Assembly: GCF_019599145.1 (NCBI RefSeq)
Contig: NZ_CP080647.1
Location: 4,960,001-5,024,000 of the forward strand
Direction of reading: 5' to 3'
Source of the DNA: Streptomyces akebiae
GTDB taxonomy: Bacteria; Actinomycetota; Actinomycetes; Streptomycetales; Streptomycetaceae
DNA: 64,000 nt
The notes beneath the pieces are model-generated. The model saw only the letters and a list, made by a program, of their open reading frames with translations. It was not told where the DNA came from and did not search any database. Positions 1 to 8,310 of this stretch are shown piece by piece. Position 1 is the first letter of the stretch; the number at the start of each line of letters is the position of its first letter. The position numbers were made by a program, and so were the translations under genes.

Positions 1-861
1 CCAGTGGCAGTTGGCCAGCTCGGTGCGGATCTGAAGCTGCCGGTAGAGCTCGGAGGCCTTGGCGAGGGACGCGTCGGCCTCGGCGATCCGCCCCTCGGCG
101 ATCATCGCCCGGGCGACCGAGCGGTGCATACGGGCGACGAGAGCCGGGTCACCGGACTGCGGGGCGAGCGCGAGGGCCAGCTCGGCGGCCTGGGCGGCGC
201 GGGCGTGGGCGCCCATGTCCATGTAGGGGGCGATGACACCCGTGTAGAGGAGGAGCAGGGCGTCGGGGTCGTGCATGCCGTTGCGGTTGAGCTCGTCGAG
301 CGTCGACTCGTACAGATAGCAGGAGTAGCGGAGTTCACCGGCGAGGTAGTGGGCGGTCGCGCGGCCGCGCAGGGCGGGGACACGGGCCGGCAGCGTGGCG
401 TCGCCGAGCCGCTGCTCGGCCTGCTCGAACCGCAGTTGGGCGGTCTCCAGGTCACCGGTCTCCAGGGCGCATTCACCGAGGCCGAGCAGCGCGTCGGCCT
501 GCTCGGCGACGAGGCCGTACTCCTCCGCCTCCGCCAGGACGACCGTGAACCCCTCGGCGGCGGCCTCGCCGGCACCGCTGGCGAGCGTGCGCTGGGCGCC
601 GGTCAGCCGGAGCCGCAGCTCGGTGGCGAAGCCTGCGGGGCGTCCGGTGGCGAGTTCGTCGTAGCCGATGCCGAGCCGTTCGGCGATATGCCGCAGCGCG
701 GGTTCCGAGGCCCGTACCCGGCCGGCCTCCAGGGTCGAGATGTACGCCGGGGTGTACGCCGGTTCCGCCAACTGCCGCTGTGTGAGGCCCCGTTCCGTCC
801 GCAGTTGCTGCACTCTGCGCCCGATGACCTCGGGGTCGTCACGCTCGGCCATGCCTGCCAT
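1..861 (-). CDS. XRE-family regulator with TPR-like C-terminal region (partial, runs off left edge)
   Basis: The frame starts at ATG 861 and stays open to base 1, giving 287 residues without a stop. Residues ~10-65 form a helix-turn-helix of the XRE type (IGRRVQQLRTERGLTQRQLA, then the recognition helix around AYISTLEAGR). From ~75 onward the protein is all-helical with repeated Ala/Leu/Glu-rich pairs (AEQADALLGLGECALETGDL, AELALALAPQSGDPALVAR), as in tetratricopeptide repeats. XRE-TPR proteins are commonly DNA-binding regulators whose TPR part senses a ligand; that is family knowledge. The gene is divergent from a 32-aa peptide ORF at 1006-1104, with palindromic sites between. The C-terminus lies outside the window, so full length is unknown. 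Confidence 0.85.
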   Translation of the reverse strand, partial: MAGMAERDDPEVIGRRVQQLRTERGLTQRQLAEPAYTPAYISTLEAGRVRASEPALRHIAERLGIGYDELATGRPAGFATELRLRLTGAQRTLASGAGEAAAEGFTVVLAEAEEYGLVAEQADALLGLGECALETGDLETAQLRFEQAEQRLGDATLPARVPALRGRATAHYLAGELRYSCYLYESTLDELNRNGMHDPDALLLLYTGVIAPYMDMGAHARAAQAAELALALAPQSGDPALVARMHRSVARAMIAEGRIAEADASLAKASELYRQLQIRTELANCHW

Positions 862-864
862 GAC

Positions 865-977
865 GTAAGCATGCCAGTAACCCCGCTTACACCGGCCTTT
901 TTGCCCAACTCCCCAACGTCCTCTTGCCGTTGGCAGGCCAAAGCCTTACGTTAAGTGACGCGTTAAGTGCGCTTAAC
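865..977. promoter_or_regulatory. Divergent intergenic operator candidates (GTTAAG palindromes)
   Basis: Between the XRE-TPR gene and the small peptide ORF lies the inverted repeat GTTAAG-TGCG-CTTAAC at 962-977. A second copy of GTTAAGTG sits at 950-957, 12 bp upstream and in the same orientation. A related pair GTAAG...CTTAC spans 865-890, next to the regulator start. These A/T-containing sequences stand out in the GC-rich context and lie where a divergent-pair autoregulator would bind. Binding itself is inference. Confidence 0.5.
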
Positions 978-1005
978 TCACCCGGTCAGCCGCAGGGAGG
1001 TCCCC

Positions 1006-1104
1006 GTGATCCGAGACCTGCTCACCCGCCACGCCCGCTCCGTCGCCGCCGCGCTCCTCGCGATCACCGCACTGATGACGGCGGCCAACGCGTTCCCCCG
1101 CTGA
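1006..1104 (+). CDS. Small signal-like peptide, 32 aa
   Basis: A GTG start at 1006 is preceded by a strong ribosome binding site (AGGGAGGT, 994-1001) at suitable spacing. The product is VIRDLLTRHARSVAAALLAI followed by TALMTAANAFPR. It has an N-terminal basic segment with two Arg and one His, a hydrophobic core of about 17 residues (~13-29) and an A-N-A motif three residues before the end, so it resembles a minimal signal peptide or single membrane helix. It is divergent from an XRE-TPR regulator. No family is recognised. It could be a secreted pheromone precursor, a small membrane peptide or a leader; the strong RBS and placement argue that it is translated. Confidence 0.55.
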   Translation: MIRDLLTRHARSVAAALLAITALMTAANAFPR

Positions 1105-1129
1105 CAGGGGTCGGTCGCCCTCCGTCGGC

Positions 1130-1777
1130 TCAGAACTCGGCGGTGTCCAGGTCGAAGCCGAGGGGCGAGGGCAGGGGAACGGCAAGACCCATCTTGTGCT
1201 GGGCGCCCTTGGCGTACTCGTCGCCGGAGGGCTCCGAGTACACGGTCACCTGCCCCTCCTCCCGGTCGATGAGGAGGTAGACGGGGATGCCCGCGCGGGC
1301 GTAGCCACGGATCTTCTTCTCGCGGTCGTGGATGGCCGTGCTGTCGGAGGTGACCTCGGCGACGAGCAGGACGGGGGAGGGGTCGTGCCACTCCTCCTGG
1401 TCGCCGAAGCTTCCCTTGGGAGCGATGACCAGGTCAGGCACGACATGACCTGTCGCGGAGGAGCCGGGGACGGTCAGGCCGATGCCGGTGAAGTTCCGCA
1501 GCGAGTCATCGTGGACTTTCCGGCCGACCTGATGGTTGACCTCCGACACAATCTCCTCGTGCTCCCCGTTGGCCGGAGGTGTCACGCAGATCTCCCCTTC
1601 GATCAGCTCCACGCGCCAGCCCTCGGGGGCCGCCGCACTGAACAACTCGAAGGCCTGCTCCACGCTTACGCCGCCCATACGCAAGGGCTCCTCGTACTCG
1701 CCGTCAGGGTCGTCATAGGGACCGTAAATGTACTCGCCCTGGTACCCCGGCATGATGATCGGCTCCGCCGTCGGCAT
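1130..1777 (-). CDS. Uma2-family (DUF820) PD-(D/E)XK nuclease-like protein
   Basis: 215 residues. The ATG at 1777 is chosen because ACGGAGGT lies just upstream; the frame stays open further upstream but without coding character. Features of the Uma2 fold are visible: VELIEGEICVTPP near residue 55-70, then VVPDLVIAPKGS, VLLVAEVTSDSTAIHDREKK and YARAGIPVYLLIDREE. The Asp of PDLV, the Glu of AEV and the Lys of EKK fit a PD-(D/E)XK active site. Uma2 proteins are abundant in cyanobacteria and actinomycetes; their biological role is not settled. It stands alone, 26 bp downstream of the convergent mini-peptide ORF. Confidence 0.9.
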   Translation of the reverse strand: MPTAEPIIMPGYQGEYIYGPYDDPDGEYEEPLRMGGVSVEQAFELFSAAAPEGWRVELIEGEICVTPPANGEHEEIVSEVNHQVGRKVHDDSLRNFTGIGLTVPGSSATGHVVPDLVIAPKGSFGDQEEWHDPSPVLLVAEVTSDSTAIHDREKKIRGYARAGIPVYLLIDREEGQVTVYSEPSGDEYAKGAQHKMGLAVPLPSPLGFDLDTAEF

Positions 1778-1992
1778 GACAGACCTCCGTTCGCTCAGCG
1801 CGACCCTCTCAGCGTAGGCCGGAAGCCTGCACCGGGATCCGAAGCCATTCACTCGAACGAGCGTGCTGTTACGTTTCTCTGCGGAGCGTCGCCGTCGGCC
1901 AGGGCCGCCGCCGTCGCGCGTGCTCGCGCATGGTCGGGCGGGTGCCGTGGGCCAGCCGGGCGGCGCTGCTGGGGGCTGCTCGGGTACGCCCC

Positions 1993-4900
1993 TCAGCCGC
2001 ACACCCGTCGGTACGGGGCGTCCGGTACGTACGTGTCCCACTCGCCCCTCGTCAGGTCCTCCTCACCGGCACGGGCGCAGACGTGGACGACGGTGCGGGC
2101 CGGGGCGACGGTGTGGCGGTGGAGGGGGACGTGACCGCCGCCCGCGAAGAGGGTCGCGTTGTCGGGGCTGAAGGCGAGTGAGGCGATGCGCTCGCCGGGG
2201 GAGGGGAGCGGGCCGCCCAGGGGCTGTTGGGTGGAGGTGTCCCAGAGCTGGACGGTGCCGGCGTCGCCGCCGACGGCGAGGGTGTGGCCGTCGGGACTGA
2301 GGGCGAGGGCGCTGACCGCCTCCGGGGTGTCGCCGAGCGGGGCCGGGAAGACGTTGCGCAGGACACCGGCCCGGCGGCGCAGGTCGCCGTCCCACAGGGC
2401 GACCCGGCCGGTGCGGTCGCCGGCCGCCACGCGGCTCCCGTCCGGGCTGAACGCCAGCGCGCTGACGTGGTCCCCCTGGACGAGGTCCAGCGCGACGCTG
2501 CGTCCGGTGCCACCGCGGGCCACCCGGTTGTCCCCGACGACCAGTTCGTCGCGGGGGCTGAGCGCGAGGCGGGTGCCGGCCAGGCCCCGCCCGGTGGGGG
2601 TGTCGGTGCGGCTGCCGGTCCCCGTGTCCCACTGCTCGTCGCTCGGCTCGCCGTCGGCCGAGGTACGGGTGGTGAAGAGGGTGCGGCCGTCGGAGGTCAG
2701 GGCCAGCGCCGTCACCTCCGTGCCGGACCGGGTACGGCCCAGGTCCAGCACGCTCTGTTCGCGGTTCCGGGTGACATTCCAGACGGTGAACCACTGCGGC
2801 GCGGCCCGCACACCGGGTCCGGTCACCCCGTAGGCGAACCTGCCGCCGTCGGGACTGAACGCCATCCGGGGGACGACGTCGGCCGGGGCGAGCCGCTCGG
2901 AGGAGCCGACCGGCGACTCGTCGGAGGGCGGTGGCGAGGGAGTCGGCACCGACGGCAGGGTGCGGATCAGGCGGCCGTCGCGAGTGGCGCGGAGTTCGAA
3001 ACGGAATCCGACGCCACTGCCCTCGCGGCTCGCCTTGCCGGCGCCGCTTCCTCCATCACCCCGGCTCCCGGTGCCGGTCGGCGTGCCAGGGGCCGTCCGT
3101 GTGGCTGTGGCGAACAGGCGGCCGTCCGGGCTCAGCAGCACCCCGTCCACGGGGCGGTCGCGCCAGGCCGTGGTGACGGTGGTCGTCAGATCGAGGGTGT
3201 GGGCGGTGCCGCCCTCCAGGTAGCGCAGGACGGGAGCTCCCGGGTCCCAGGCGAGGCCGCCGCGCAGCTGCTGGTTGTTGAGGGGGTGCCGGAGGACGGG
3301 GGCGGCCGGTGACGACAGCCGCCACACCCGGATCTCGTCGGCGGAACCGGCGGTCGCCAGGAAGCCGCCGTCCCGGCTGAACGCGGCGTAGCGCACGCCG
3401 GGGTCATGGAGTTCGGCCACCCGGTCACCGGTAGCGGCGTCCCACACCCGTACCTCGCCGTCGCCCACGACCGCGAAGCGGCCGTCCGCGCCGAAGACCA
3501 CCGCCGAGTCGACGCCGCAGACCCCGCGCGCCCGTTCCCACGAGCCGCGCACCACCCGCCGCCCGTGCACCTCCAGAACACGCGGCGCCTTCCCGGCCGG
3601 ACACACGACCACCCGCCGGTCGTCCCCACTGGGCGCCACGTTCTCCGGAGTGGCCCCCCGCGCCTCGAACAACACGGCCCCGTCCACAACGGACCGCACC
3701 TGCACCCGCCCGCCCGCAGAACCCACAGACCCGGCAGACCCGGCAGACCCGGCAGACCCGGCAGACCCGGCAGACCCGGCAGACCCGGCAGGCCCGGCAG
3801 GCCCGGCAGCGACACCCTCCCCCACGACATAACTCCGCCCGCTCGCCCCGAACGCGATCTCCTCCCCGCCGGACGGCAGGGGCGCACCCCCGGTCCACCG
3901 GTCGGCGCGCACGTCCCACAGCCGGACGCCTCCGTGCCCGTATCCGCCACCACTCCCACCACCGCTCCCCTCCCCACTCCCGTCCCCGGACCCGGTCGTC
4001 GTCGAGATGGCGAGGACGCGGGCGTCCGGGCCCGCGGCCAGGACCTCGCCGGACGGGAGGCGGCCGGAGGCGGTGGCGCGGCGGGTGCCGAGGTTCCAGG
4101 TCTGCCAGGTGCGGTCGTCGACGCTGAGGAGGGTGCGGCCGGAGTCGGCGAGGAACCGCTGGGAGGAGTAGCCGGATGCGGGGTCGCTGAAGGCGTCCAC
4201 CTCCGGCTGGGCGAGGGAGCCGAGGAGGGCGCGTCGGGTCTCCGGGAGCGGGGCGATGCGCCAGGCGGCGACGCCGAGGAGGAGCGCGGCGCGCGGGTCG
4301 GTGGTGCGCAGGCCGTCCGCGACGGCGGCGACCCGGCGCGCGGTGTTCTGGGTGCGCTGGAGCAGGTTGTCGTCGCGCTGCCGCCAGGCAGCGAGCCCCG
4401 CGACGAGCGCCACCGCGAGGACCGCGGAGAGCGCGCCCACCAGGGTCCGGGAGCGGCGCGTGGTGCGGGCGGCGGCCCGCCGCTCGGCCTCCCGGGCGTC
4501 GAACGCGGCCGTGAGGAAGGCCCGTTCGACCTCGGTGAGCGCGAGGTCGCCGACATGGCCGGGGAACACCTCCTCCGCCCGGGCCAGCCGGGTCCCCCGG
4601 TAGAGGGTGCCGTGGTCGCGGTCGTGCTCCAGCCACGCGCGGGCGGCCTCGGTGAGCTGTCGGTGGTGGCGCAGCCGTTCGCGGTCCTGGTCGATCCAGC
4701 CGTGCAGCCGGGGCCAGCAGCCGATCAGCGACTCGTGGGCGAGGCGGACACCCTCCTCGTCGACGGTCAACAGCCGGGCGCGGGCGAGCCGTTCGGCGAC
4801 CACGGGGATGTCGGGGTGGGGGCACTCCGAGAGCTCGTCCCGGGTCAGCGGGCGCCCGGTGTCGACGGTGCCCCGGCCCGGTTCGACCAGCCGCAGCAGC

Positions 4901-6003
4901 AACTGCCGGGCGGCCGTGGCCTGGGACGGGGACAGTTCCCCGTACACGGCCTCCGCGCTGGCCGCGATCGCGGCGTTGAGGCCGCCGGCCGCCTCGTACG
5001 CGGCGGTCGTCAGCATGCGGCCCCGGCGGCGGCGCCAGGTCTCCAGCAGGGCGTGCGACAGCATGGGCAGCGCGCCGGGCCGGCCCTGGACCTCCTCGAC
5101 GACGGTCGCGGCGAGGGAACGTTCCACCAGCAGTCCGGCCGCCTGCGCGGGCCTTACCACCACCTCACGCAGTTCGTCGGCGGTCATCGGGCCGACGGCC
5201 AGTCCGGCGTGGCGCAGCACCTCCGCGAGGCCGGGGTGTTCGGCGCAGCGGGCGTGGAAGTCGGCGCGCACGGCGATGAGGACCCGGAGCCGGGAGTCCG
5301 GGTCGCGGGCGGTCAGCAGCAGGTCGAGGAAGCGGGCGCGCTCCGTCTCGTCCCGGCAGAGCGTGAACACCTCCTCGAACTGGTCGACCACGACCCAGCT
5401 GTCCGGCTCGCCGTCGGCCACGGTCAGCAGATGCCCGTACGTCTCCGCCGGGCGGGCGCCCGGGGTGAACACCCGCAGCACGGAGACGCACTCGCGTCCG
5501 GCGATCCGTTCGCGCAGCCGGGGCAGGAACCCGGCGCGCAGCAGGGACGACTTGCCGCTGCCGGAGGCGCCGAAGACGGCCGCGACGCGGTGGGCGTCGA
5601 CCAGGTCGTCCAACTCCTGCACCAGCCGGTCGCGGCCGAAGAACAGCGCGTGGTCGTCGGGTTCGAAGCGGGCGAGGCCCCGGTACGGCGCCGGGTGGTC
5701 CCCGCAGTCCTCGACGACGGCGGCGCCGGCCTCGTCCTCGGCCTCCTTCCAGCGCGGCTCCCACTCGGCCGGGTCGCCGCCGCAGGCCCGGACGTAGCCC
5801 TGGACGACGGCGAGGGAGGGCAGCCGTTCGCCGGCCGCCGCCTGGGAGAGGGTCGTCGCGGAGAAGCCCGCGTCCTCGGCCATCGCCCGGTAGGACGGGC
5901 TGCCCGCGGCGCGGCGCAACTCCCGCAGTTCGTGGGCGAGGCGCTGCACGGGCCCGGCCCCCGGGTCCACCGGTCGTTCGGGACGCCCCACAGGTTCACC
6001 CAC
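1993..6003 (-). CDS. HTH - STAND NTPase - WD40 repeat signalling protein
   Basis: A 1336-residue multidomain protein. Residues ~18-80 are an XRE-like helix-turn-helix (RAMAEDAGFSATTLSQAAAG). Residues ~105-420 are a novel-STAND type NTPase: the entry motif YRGLARFEPDDHALFFGRD, Walker A GASGSGKSS at ~145-153 and Walker B WVVVDQFEE at ~203. One hydrophobic segment at ~515-540 probably crosses the membrane. WD40 blades fill the rest (LAFSPDGSRVAAGDRTGRVA, LALSPDGHTLAVGGDAGTVQ). A Gly/Ser/Ala/Pro insert at ~733-759 comes from a 9-bp tandem repeat. The start is GTG 6003; the ribosome site is weak, so it is less certain. HTH-STAND-WD40 proteins are widespread in actinomycetes and thought to be signal-scaffolding switches. 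Confidence 0.92.
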   Translation of the reverse strand: MGEPVGRPERPVDPGAGPVQRLAHELRELRRAAGSPSYRAMAEDAGFSATTLSQAAAGERLPSLAVVQGYVRACGGDPAEWEPRWKEAEDEAGAAVVEDCGDHPAPYRGLARFEPDDHALFFGRDRLVQELDDLVDAHRVAAVFGASGSGKSSLLRAGFLPRLRERIAGRECVSVLRVFTPGARPAETYGHLLTVADGEPDSWVVVDQFEEVFTLCRDETERARFLDLLLTARDPDSRLRVLIAVRADFHARCAEHPGLAEVLRHAGLAVGPMTADELREVVVRPAQAAGLLVERSLAATVVEEVQGRPGALPMLSHALLETWRRRRGRMLTTAAYEAAGGLNAAIAASAEAVYGELSPSQATAARQLLLRLVEPGRGTVDTGRPLTRDELSECPHPDIPVVAERLARARLLTVDEEGVRLAHESLIGCWPRLHGWIDQDRERLRHHRQLTEAARAWLEHDRDHGTLYRGTRLARAEEVFPGHVGDLALTEVERAFLTAAFDAREAERRAAARTTRRSRTLVGALSAVLAVALVAGLAAWRQRDDNLLQRTQNTARRVAAVADGLRTTDPRAALLLGVAAWRIAPLPETRRALLGSLAQPEVDAFSDPASGYSSQRFLADSGRTLLSVDDRTWQTWNLGTRRATASGRLPSGEVLAAGPDARVLAISTTTGSGDGSGEGSGGGSGGGYGHGGVRLWDVRADRWTGGAPLPSGGEEIAFGASGRSYVVGEGVAAGPAGPAGSAGSAGSAGSAGSAGSAGSVGSAGGRVQVRSVVDGAVLFEARGATPENVAPSGDDRRVVVCPAGKAPRVLEVHGRRVVRGSWERARGVCGVDSAVVFGADGRFAVVGDGEVRVWDAATGDRVAELHDPGVRYAAFSRDGGFLATAGSADEIRVWRLSSPAAPVLRHPLNNQQLRGGLAWDPGAPVLRYLEGGTAHTLDLTTTVTTAWRDRPVDGVLLSPDGRLFATATRTAPGTPTGTGSRGDGGSGAGKASREGSGVGFRFELRATRDGRLIRTLPSVPTPSPPPSDESPVGSSERLAPADVVPRMAFSPDGGRFAYGVTGPGVRAAPQWFTVWNVTRNREQSVLDLGRTRSGTEVTALALTSDGRTLFTTRTSADGEPSDEQWDTGTGSRTDTPTGRGLAGTRLALSPRDELVVGDNRVARGGTGRSVALDLVQGDHVSALAFSPDGSRVAAGDRTGRVALWDGDLRRRAGVLRNVFPAPLGDTPEAVSALALSPDGHTLAVGGDAGTVQLWDTSTQQPLGGPLPSPGERIASLAFSPDNATLFAGGGHVPLHRHTVAPARTVVHVCARAGEEDLTRGEWDTYVPDAPYRRVCG
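3726..3806. repeat. 9-bp tandem repeat inside the WD40 gene
   Basis: Seven consecutive CAGACCCGG units (3726-3788) are followed by two CAGGCCCGG units (3789-3806). Because the period is 9 bp, copy-number change keeps the frame. On the coding (minus) strand the array encodes a collagen-like run of GSA and GPA triplets inserted between propeller blades. Confidence 0.95.
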
Positions 6004-6241
6004 TTCCGTTCAAGCGGCGATCACCATACGTACGCAGGTTGACACGCGTAACCCTGAGCGCGCGAAGTGTGGTGCTGATGACAGGGGCCGTACGTCCGGT
6101 CGAACAACTCGGGAGCCTTGTCTTCGAGTTGATTGCCCCTGTCGAAGTAGGTGCCGATCAATTCTCCGCTTGTCAGCCTCGGTCCCGCAGAGCCGGATCA
6201 CCGGCGTCCCCCACGCTGAGCCGAGTGGAGTGAAACCGCTG
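6004..6241. other. Divergent intergenic region
   Basis: This 238-bp stretch separates the WD40 gene (minus) from the NLP gene (plus). It is less GC-rich than the flanking genes and contains TTGACA at 6039, a possible -35 element. No clear -10 partner was identified and no convincing coding frame was seen. Confidence 0.4.
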
Positions 6242-7075
6242 ATGTCCCACGCTACGAAGAGGTCCACGGAGTCCGTGCGATCGCGCCTCGGCCGCCTCGG
6301 CAGGGCCGCGGCGGTCGCGGGCACCGCCGTCGCCCTGACCATCGGGTTCACCGGCAGCGCGCACGCGGCCGTGCTGACCCCGCTGAACGAGAGCACGACC
6401 TCTTTCCAGAAGACGTTCCAGCCGGTCTTCGACTACGACTCCGACAGCTGCTTCCCGGCTGCGGCGATCAATGCGAGCGGCACTCTCAACGGCGGCCTCG
6501 ACGACAGCGGGCCGGTCACCGGCCAGTGCCGCTCGGGCCACCTCGGCAAGGCCAACACGTACTCGCGGGTGAAGTGCAACAACGGGTGGTGCGGCATCGT
6601 CTACACCCTGTACTTCGAGAAGGACATGAGCTGCGCCGACTGCACCGCCACCTCGCACCGGCACGACTGGGAGGCCTCGGTGGTCTGGGTGCGGCAGGGT
6701 GCGAGCACGCCGGAGTACGTGTCCGTCTCCGCGCACGGCGGCTACTCCACCACCACGTTCGCCTCGGTCCCGAAGGACGGGGTCCGGCTGAAGGTCGTCT
6801 ACCACAAGGACGGCGCGCTCACCCACGCCTTCCGCTTCGCCAAGTCCGGTGAGACGGCGGAGGCCTGGGGCAACGGCGGCTGGGACTTCCCGGGGCTGGT
6901 CAGCTGGAACAGCTACCCGGGCACGAGCAACACGTGGACGGCGGACCTCCAGACCCGTATGCAGAACGCCACCTGGGGCGACGCCAACTTCCCGCTGAAG
7001 GACGGCCGCTTCACCACCGAGCTGAGCCGCGCCAAGCCCGCGGGCATCGCCTTCGACCCGAACGGCGCGGGCTGA
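6242..7075 (+). CDS. Secreted NLP/NPP1-family (necrosis-inducing-like) protein
   Basis: 277 residues from ATG 6242, preceded by GGAG; upstream extension in the frame looks non-coding. Residues 1-42 are a signal peptide with an Arg-rich n-region, a hydrophobic core and a GSAHA cleavage motif. The NPP1 signature hexapeptide HRHDWE lies at ~139-144, followed by ASVVWV. The paired cysteines around CNNGWC and CADC are consistent with an extracellular fold. NLPs bind plant sphingolipids and some lyse dicot cells; actinomycete members exist but mostly lack a defined role. Here the residue before HRHDWE is Ser, where the canonical heptapeptide has Gly. A strong terminator follows. Exported, monocistronic gene. 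Confidence 0.9.
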   Translation: MSHATKRSTESVRSRLGRLGRAAAVAGTAVALTIGFTGSAHAAVLTPLNESTTSFQKTFQPVFDYDSDSCFPAAAINASGTLNGGLDDSGPVTGQCRSGHLGKANTYSRVKCNNGWCGIVYTLYFEKDMSCADCTATSHRHDWEASVVWVRQGASTPEYVSVSAHGGYSTTTFASVPKDGVRLKVVYHKDGALTHAFRFAKSGETAEAWGNGGWDFPGLVSWNSYPGTSNTWTADLQTRMQNATWGDANFPLKDGRFTTELSRAKPAGIAFDPNGAG

Positions 7076-7131
7076 CCCGTCTGCGCGACGGCGACGGCAG
7101 CCGCAGTGGCGGCGCACAGGAACGACGACGA

Positions 7132-7171
7132 CGGCGGCGCCCGGCTCTCGATCGAGGGCCGGGCGCCGCCG
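7132..7171 (+). terminator. Rho-independent-like terminator hairpin
   Basis: CGGCGGCGCCCGGC (from 7132) pairs with GCCGGGCGCCGCCG (to 7171) around a short loop. It follows the NLP gene stop by ~57 bp and also faces the convergent CmpX-like gene, so it can serve both strands. Confidence 0.8.
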
Positions 7172-7219
7172 CCGTCATGCGTGGTGTCCAGGGGTGTTCA
7201 GATGGTGTCCAGGTGGTGT

Positions 7220-8005
7220 TCAGCTCTCGGTGCTCGCCGTGTCCGCCCGCTCGCGGGAGCCGGCCTGGTGGCCGATGGTCCCCTCCCGGCTCGCCCGGTA
7301 CGCCGCCACGCTGCCCCGGGCCTGGACGGTCTCCCGCTCCACCGTGGTCAGCATCCGCTCCCAGCGCTGCCGCATCGGTCCGATCAGGCCGCCGCCGACA
7401 CCGACGACGAGGATGCCGGCGACGGTGCCGAGCGCCGCGTAGAGGACCGGCCGGGTGACGTCCTGGGCGATGCCGGCCTGGCCGAGCGCGGCGATGCCGC
7501 CGAGGCCGACGACGCAGGCCCAGACGGCGGTGGCGAGGGCGCGGCCGTAGGAGAGGGAGGCGAGCGCGCCCCCGACGATCCGGCGCACCGCGCCCGCGAC
7601 GGCCATCGCGACGACCACGAGGACCACGGCGACGACGGCGCGCGGCAGCCAGCCCACGATGTCGCCGATCAGCGCGCTGACGGGGTTCGGACCGAAGACG
7701 CCCAGCGCGAACTGCAGGGTCATCAGCATCAGCGCGTAGTAGACGATCCGGCGGAGGATGCCGGTCAGGTCGTACGAGGAGTCCCGCAGCAGCCGAGACG
7801 TTCCGGCACGTTCGGAGAGGCGCTCGGAGCCGACCTTGCGCAGGACGCGGTCGACGACACGGGAGACCAGTTTCGCGACGAACCAGCCGACGACCAGGAT
7901 GACGAGGAAGGCGACGAGTTGCGGTACGAACTGCGCGACCTTGGACCAGGCGTCGTTCAAGCCCCGGGTGAAGTCGACGGACAGGTCGACGGACAGGCTG
8001 ACCAT
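7220..8005 (-). CDS. CmpX-like conserved-TM-helix membrane protein (MscS-related)
   Basis: 261 residues from ATG 8005 (MVSLSVDLSVDFTRGLNDAW). The frame is open upstream, but that part has no membrane or coding pattern. Three to four hydrophobic helices are visible: VPQLVAFLVILVVGWFVAKL near 27-46, an IVYYALMLMTLQFALGVF segment, AVVAVVLVVVAMAVAGAVRR and VLYAALGTVAGILVVGVGGG. The amphipathic start and GWFVAKLVSRVVDRVLRKVG are typical of the conserved TM helix (PF05552) seen in CmpX proteins and at the N-terminus of some mechanosensitive channels. A classical MscS beta domain is absent, so channel activity is not assured. The C-terminus is charged and cytoplasmic-looking. Confidence 0.8.
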   Translation of the reverse strand: MVSLSVDLSVDFTRGLNDAWSKVAQFVPQLVAFLVILVVGWFVAKLVSRVVDRVLRKVGSERLSERAGTSRLLRDSSYDLTGILRRIVYYALMLMTLQFALGVFGPNPVSALIGDIVGWLPRAVVAVVLVVVAMAVAGAVRRIVGGALASLSYGRALATAVWACVVGLGGIAALGQAGIAQDVTRPVLYAALGTVAGILVVGVGGGLIGPMRQRWERMLTTVERETVQARGSVAAYRASREGTIGHQAGSRERADTASTES

Positions 8006-8310
8006 GGGTGGTTCTCCCCTTCGCGGGTACGTCGGATACGTCCCCTCCCCTTGTGGATAGCAGTGGGCCGACCGGGTGACGGCGCGCTCAGGGCCGTTCG
8101 GGTGACCGCGCGCGGGGTGCGCGGAGGGCGCGTGCGCCGGAGTGGACGTCCGTCCCGTAAAGGCGTTGAGTTCCCTACCACCCCCTGTGACCCTCTTGTC
8201 AGAGGCATGACTTAGTCTTCGCTCACGCGTCACACGCGCCGCACAGGTCGAACACACCGGCCCCGCGCGACGACGCGCCCACTTCTTTCGTTCCGGGGGG
8301 TTCGAAACCT
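8006..8310. other. Divergent intergenic region without a recognised gene
   Basis: The 305 bp between the CmpX-like gene and the secreted propeller gene hold no frame with convincing coding character. The A/T-richer patch around 8195-8220 is the likely promoter zone for the plus-strand gene, but no consensus hexamers are clear. Confidence 0.4.

Noticed and set aside
3406..6042. 878-codon open frame on the plus strand opposite the WD40 gene
   Set aside because: No domain pattern, Gly/Arg/Val-rich composition, and third-position bias supports only the minus-strand gene; it is a GC-driven antisense frame.
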